Below are positions 13,596 through 16,893 of a stretch of DNA of 16,893 nt, piece by piece. The stretch lies in the NCBI GenBank assembly GCA_026770595.1, contig MU634039.1, forward strand, positions 1-16,893, read 5' to 3'. This stretch comes from Ochromonadaceae sp. CCMP2298 (taxonomy: Eukaryota > Sar > Synurophyceae > Ochromonadales > Ochromonadaceae). Both the position numbers and the translations under genes were made by a program. Under the pieces are notes generated by a model. The model did no database searches. It worked only from the letters and a program-made list of their open reading frames with translations, and was not told the DNA's origin. Each line of letters opens with the position of its first letter. Within the stretch, counting starts at the first letter, position 1.

Positions 13596-15011
13596 ATGGC
13601 GCAGCCTGAGCAGCCCGACTGGGCGCGCCTTCTCGGCAGCCATGTCGGAAAGGCCGTCGTCGCCCCATTCCTCTCCAACAAGGAGATCTTTGAGCTGTCA
13701 GTGTGCTGCAAAAACCTGCTGCGGCTGCGTTACGACCTGGGCAGATGGACATTTACCCTGGATGATGAATCATACGAGATCTTTTGTGCCATCCGCCACT
13801 CTGTGCCATACTGCAAGAGACTCGGGCTACGTTACGACCTGTTCGGATGGACATTTAAATGCGATGACGCCACGTACGAGAAATACTGCGCCCTACGCCG
13901 CTCTGTGCCGCTCTGCTTCGACGTGACAGGAGACTTCGACTTCGTTTCATATCTGGGATCCCGTTTGAGAGTCAGAATGTGTACAACGAGAGTGAGGGTG
14001 AGTGCCCTGGCAGGCGTGCACACTCTGAACCTTCATCGCAGTACCAGTATCACCGATGTGAGTGCGCTCGGAGGTGTGCACACGCTGACCTTTGTTGGCT
14101 GTGATGGTATCACGGATGTGAGCTCACTCAGAAGCGTGCACACTCTGGATCTTACTGACTGTACTGGTATCGCGGATGTGAGTGCGCTTGGAGGTGTGCA
14201 CACTCTGAATCTTACTAACTGTAGGGGTATCACTGATGTGAGGGCCCTCAGAGGTGTGCACACGCTGCATCTTATTTACTGTACGGGTATTACGAATGTA
14301 AGCGTTCTCGGGGCTGTGCACACACTGACCCTTGTTGGCTGCATGGGTTTCTGGGATGTCAGTGCCCTCGGCGGTGTGCACACGCTGACCCTTGTTGGCT
14401 GTTATGATATCACGGATGTGAGTGCCCTCGGTGGTGTGCACACGCTGACCCTTGTTGGCTGTGATGGTATCACGGATGTGAGCGCTCTCGGAGGTGTGCA
14501 CACTCTTGATCTTACTGACTGTAGGGGTATCGCGAATGTAAGTGCTCTTGGAGGTGTGCACACGCTGAACCTTTCTGACTGTAGGGGTATTACGGATGTA
14601 AGCGCTCTCGGGGGTGTGCGCACGCTGCATCTTAGTTACTGTAGGGGTGTCACGGATGTCAGTGCTCTCGGAAAGGTGCACACACTTGATCTTTATCGCT
14701 GTGCGGATATCTGGGATGTGAGTGCTCTCGGCGGCGTACACACACTTGGTCTTAGTCACTGTGATGGTATTACGGATGTGAGTGCCCTGGCACGCGTGCA
14801 CACACTGGATCTTAGTTATTCTCAGGGTATCACGGATGTGAGTGCCCTGGCAGGCGTGCACACACTTGATCTTAGCCAGTGTCGTGGTGTCACGGATGTG
14901 AGTGCTCTTGGGGGCGTGCACTCTCTGACTCTCCCCAGTAACTATAAATATCCTCTGGATCATGAGAGTGAGGAGGATGAGGAGGATGAGGAGGATGAGG
15001 ACGAGGCTTAA
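13596..15011 (+). CDS. Gene H: F-box-like/leucine-rich repeat protein, 471 aa
   Basis: Residues about 12-45 (VVAPFLSNKEIFELSVCCKN) resemble an F-box. Residues 43-76 and 77-110 are a tandem pair of a 34-residue unit (RYDL..WTF..DD..YE..CA.R.SVP), also alike at DNA level. From residue 135 there are 15 complete 20-residue LRR units (V-S-A-L-G-G-V-H-T-L-x-L-x-x-C-x-G-I-T-D) and a partial sixteenth, with no insertion or deletion over 900 nt, then an acidic tail ending DEDEA. Variable residues cluster after the L-x-L strand (TDC, VGC, SYC, NLHR), where LRR ligand contacts lie. The start is 4 nt after a 3' splice site. Such F-box/LRR proteins are SCF substrate receptors in well-studied eukaryotes; that role is inferred here. 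Confidence 0.88.
   Translation: MAQPEQPDWARLLGSHVGKAVVAPFLSNKEIFELSVCCKNLLRLRYDLGRWTFTLDDESYEIFCAIRHSVPYCKRLGLRYDLFGWTFKCDDATYEKYCALRRSVPLCFDVTGDFDFVSYLGSRLRVRMCTTRVRVSALAGVHTLNLHRSTSITDVSALGGVHTLTFVGCDGITDVSSLRSVHTLDLTDCTGIADVSALGGVHTLNLTNCRGITDVRALRGVHTLHLIYCTGITNVSVLGAVHTLTLVGCMGFWDVSALGGVHTLTLVGCYDITDVSALGGVHTLTLVGCDGITDVSALGGVHTLDLTDCRGIANVSALGGVHTLNLSDCRGITDVSALGGVRTLHLSYCRGVTDVSALGKVHTLDLYRCADIWDVSALGGVHTLGLSHCDGITDVSALARVHTLDLSYSQGITDVSALAGVHTLDLSQCRGVTDVSALGGVHSLTLPSNYKYPLDHESEEDEEDEEDEDEA
13998..14939 (+). repeat. Exact 60-nt periodic LRR array
   Basis: Fifteen full 60-nt units (13998-14897) and a 42-nt partial one, all in the same phase. Recurrent DNA blocks are GATGTGAGTGC and GGTGTGCACAC. 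The periodicity keeps other frames open, including an antisense frame of almost 300 codons over 14124-15020. Confidence 0.9.
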
Positions 15012-15343
15012 TACAATCATATCTCCCTCTCCTACTCTACTACTCTACTCTATCCTACTCTACTCGTACATGTAGTGACTTCCCGTACTAGCCTACCTCC
15101 TTACCCGCCCCCGTCCTTAACCCTTACCACCAAATCGGGACCGTACTTTGGTCATTTTACAGTAGTTTGGTGATAATCTGTTGAAGCCTTAAACATTAAG
15201 GAATTTACCGCATTCTTGCTCGCCCTATCCCTGTGCTCTTATCTCTTTTCTCTTGTCTCTGTTTCTGCTCCCTTAAATGCCGTCCTGTCGCTGCTACCTC
15301 TGCTCCCTCACCCCTATCTCCCCACTACCAACCCCCTACCCCC
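15012..15343. other. Convergent intergenic region between H and I
   Basis: No gene. CTACTCTACT repeats fill 15020-15065. An inverted repeat CACCAAA/TTTGGTG (15128-15134 and 15166-15172) and a perfect hairpin CCTTAA-ACA-TTAAGG (15187-15201) follow, in the only AT-rich part. CTTAACCCTTACC at 15116-15128 recalls the core of the foldback element but the rest does not match. The remainder is pyrimidine-rich 3' flank of gene I. Confidence 0.55.
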
Positions 15344-16457
15344 CTACTGTCTGTGCCTCTGCAGCATGGCTCGAATAGCGTTCTCGCTGAAGCCCACGCA
15401 CCGGTCCACCTCCAGGCCCCCTCTGAAGAGTATGAAGGTCGGCATGGCACGCACCGCGTTCAGCTGGGGGTGGGGTAGGGTAGGGGTAGGGGTATAGGGG
15501 GGTGTAGAGGGATGGGTGTTGGGGAGGGGGGGTAGGGATATAGGGGTGTGTGGAGGAAGAAGTGGTGGAGGCAGTTGGTACAGGGGGTACAGTGGGGTAA
15601 AGGGGGTAGAGGAGGAGGGAGAGAGCGTGTAGAGAGTTAGCAAACAGAATAATAAGAGCAATGAGAGCACACGGTGTATAGAGAGCGAGGTGGAAGTGGT
15701 TATGGTGTGGGTTGGCGTATATACGTATACATAGGGTGTATGGAGGTATGGAGGTATGGAGGTATGGAGGTATGGAGGTATGGAGGTATGGAGGTATGGC
15801 TCACCGTCTTAATGGCGGGTACTGCGTCGATGTCTGCTTTCATGAAGGACACGTCCTCGTACTCTGAGGGGGGACAGAGGGAAATAGGGAGTGGGAGGAG
15901 GGTGGTCAGTGGGGCAGTGTGTGATGCTACTCCGTTGCGACTACTACCCTGTTGCTACTGCCGTGCTCCTGCTCTTCCTACTCCTGTTATTGCTACTGCT
16001 GCCCTACCCTGCTGCTCCCACACCTGTTACCCACTTGTTGCAACTACTCCGCTCCTCCTCGTCCTATTGTTCACCCTACTCTACCGGTACTGCTGCTACT
16101 CTTCTGCTGCTACTCTTCTGCTGCTGCTCTACCCTCCGCACCTGCTACCTGCTTACCAGTGCTCATCTTGCCAAACACCGGACAGGCGCTCGCACAGGGC
16201 GGGCACCACAGCGCGTACATATCCAGAACCACCAGAGTCCCGCTCTCCGAGGAGGTCAATAGTGCGTCCCTCCACTGCTTCTCGCTCTCAACCTTCATCA
16301 CTTTGTGCCCCTCGTGCTCCTTGAAATCCAATTTCATCGGGATGCCGCAGCCGCAGCAGCAGACACGCAGGAGGCAGAGCAGCACGACCGCAGAGACGAT
16401 GTAGTGCTTCTCAGCGAGGGCTAGGAGGGTTTCCACGCTGAGCCATGACTCGGACAT
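15344..16457 (-). CDS. Gene I: membrane-anchored thioredoxin-like protein, 3 exons, 159 aa
   Basis: Exons on the minus strand are 16457-16157, 15863-15805 and 15463-15344 (301+59+120 nt, in frame to TAG). Introns are GTAAGC...CTCAG (phase 1) and GTGAGC...CCCAG (phase 0). Residues about 17-32 are a hydrophobic anchor followed at once by the cysteine cluster CCCGC (33-37), a possible palmitoylation site. The thioredoxin fold follows: VVLDMYALW strand, dithiol active site CPPC (85-88), exon 2 strand SFMKADIDAV, and cis-Pro loop AMPTF with ILFRGG turn in exon 3. It ends right after the last helix, without the acidic tail of gene D. A membrane-tethered disulphide oxidoreductase is likely. The start is 8 nt after the minus-strand acceptor CCTACAG. 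Confidence 0.85.
15742..15797. repeat. 8-bp minisatellite GGAGGTAT, seven copies
   Basis: Seven perfect tandem units immediately downstream (in gene sense) of the 5' splice site of intron 2 of gene I, starting 7 nt into the intron. On the gene strand the unit reads ATACCTCC. The whole intron is 341 nt (15804-15464) and otherwise rich in pyrimidines on the gene strand. Confidence 0.9.
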
Positions 16458-16893
16458 GATTGGAGCTGTAGGTGTGGTACCAGTAGGTGCTGTAGACGAT
16501 GCTTGAGTCGATGGCGGAGGATCCGAAGTGTGGGGGTTGCTCTTGTCTGCGCTCTAGCTGCCTGCCTGTCGCTCGCTCCGTCGATCACGAGTGCAAAGGT
16601 TCACCACACTGAATGCAATCCCGGAATCGCGGCTGTATGAGTGGGAGCCAGGATGCGGGGGGGCAGAAAATGTGAAGTTGCCTTCTAGATGTGAGTGCCT
16701 TCTAGTAAGATTTCACTCATTTAGGCAAAAAAATAACCCTTTACTATTATTGCATCATTAACTTAATTTGCTTTTGACGTGCAAGCATCGGCAGCATCTA
16801 CAGCGGCATTCTCGGCCATACCATAAGACATAAAGGTGTGCACAGCTGCCCCCCGTGCCTGCGCCATCGTAATCCCCCCTCCCTCCCCCTTTA
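16458..16893 (-). promoter_or_regulatory. Upstream region of gene I
   Basis: No gene recognised. On the minus strand CACACCTACAG (ending at 16466) is a good splice acceptor 8 nt before the ATG. Further up, a TGCCTTCTAG direct repeat (16679-16688 and 16696-16705) is followed by an AT-rich stretch with GGCAAAAAAATAACCCTTT (about 16724-16742), which shares short words with the foldback element but not its full order. The window ends without a further gene start that I can support. Confidence 0.45.

Noticed and set aside
14124-15020. Antisense open frame of 298 codons across the LRR array of gene H
   Set aside because: It arises from the exact 60-nt periodicity. The + strand frame gives a coherent LRR protein with a clear start, and the antisense product is a repeat shadow.
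16722-16742. Third copy of the foldback element upstream of gene I
   Set aside because: GGCAAAA and AACCCTTT are present but adjacent and in another order, with no second terminal arm. Too little to call a copy.
1-16893. Giant-virus origin of the locus
   Set aside because: CPW-ankyrin, F-box and LRR families do occur in giant viruses, but several spliceosomal introns, likely 5'-UTR introns and abundant microsatellites fit a eukaryotic nuclear genome better. No viral core gene is present.

Overview
The window looks like nuclear DNA of a microbial eukaryote, most likely an alga or other protist. The support is spliceosomal GT-AG introns inside three genes, likely 5'-UTR introns in several others, abundant microsatellites, long low-complexity protein inserts, and repeat proteins of the CPW-ankyrin and short-LRR types that are commonly expanded in algae and stramenopiles. 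I cannot name a species. The same repeat families occur in giant viruses, but the intron density argues against a viral chromosome. I see no tRNA, rRNA, CRISPR array or transposase gene.

Layout, left to right. (1) 1-4783: a tandem array of CPW-ankyrin genes. The left edge (1-399) is the 3' flank of an upstream array unit whose gene lies outside the window. Gene A (939-1841, +, 7 CPW linkers) and gene B (2757-4178, +, 13 CPW linkers) follow, with homologous 5' flanks and probable 5'-UTR introns. (2) 4784-6406 (-): gene C, a RING-like + F-box-like + CPW-ankyrin protein. (3) 6805-8017 (+): gene D, a membrane-anchored thioredoxin-like protein in three exons, divergent from C. (4) 8196-9254 and 9655-10704 (+): genes E1 and E2, a tandem pair of unrecognised proteins with faint papain-like signatures. 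(5) 11295-13240 (-): gene G, a two-exon UBA-like/F-box/cysteine-rich protein. (6) 13596-15011 (+): gene H, F-box-like + LRR, divergent from G. (7) 15344-16457 (-): gene I, a second three-exon thioredoxin-like gene with the same exon architecture as D.

Two themes recur. Five of nine genes (A, B, C, G, H) have an F-box-like or RING-like N-terminal part, and four of these (A, B, C, H) join it to a repeat scaffold. That is the build of substrate receptors for ubiquitin ligases, so the locus may be a cluster of fast-evolving ubiquitin-targeting adaptors mixed with membrane thioredoxins; this link is inference. Second, the locus has been shaped by local duplication: the A/B array, the E1/E2 pair (E2 carries a remnant of the 3' end of D), the D/I paralogues, and repeat expansion within B, H and probably A.

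Non-coding structure of interest: a roughly 85-95 bp foldback element with TTTTGCC/GGCAAAA ends occurs once in each of the two divergent intergenic regions (C/D and G/H); a perfect 26-bp-arm inverted repeat lies just upstream of C; and good 3' splice sites lie 4-14 nt upstream of seven of the nine start codons.
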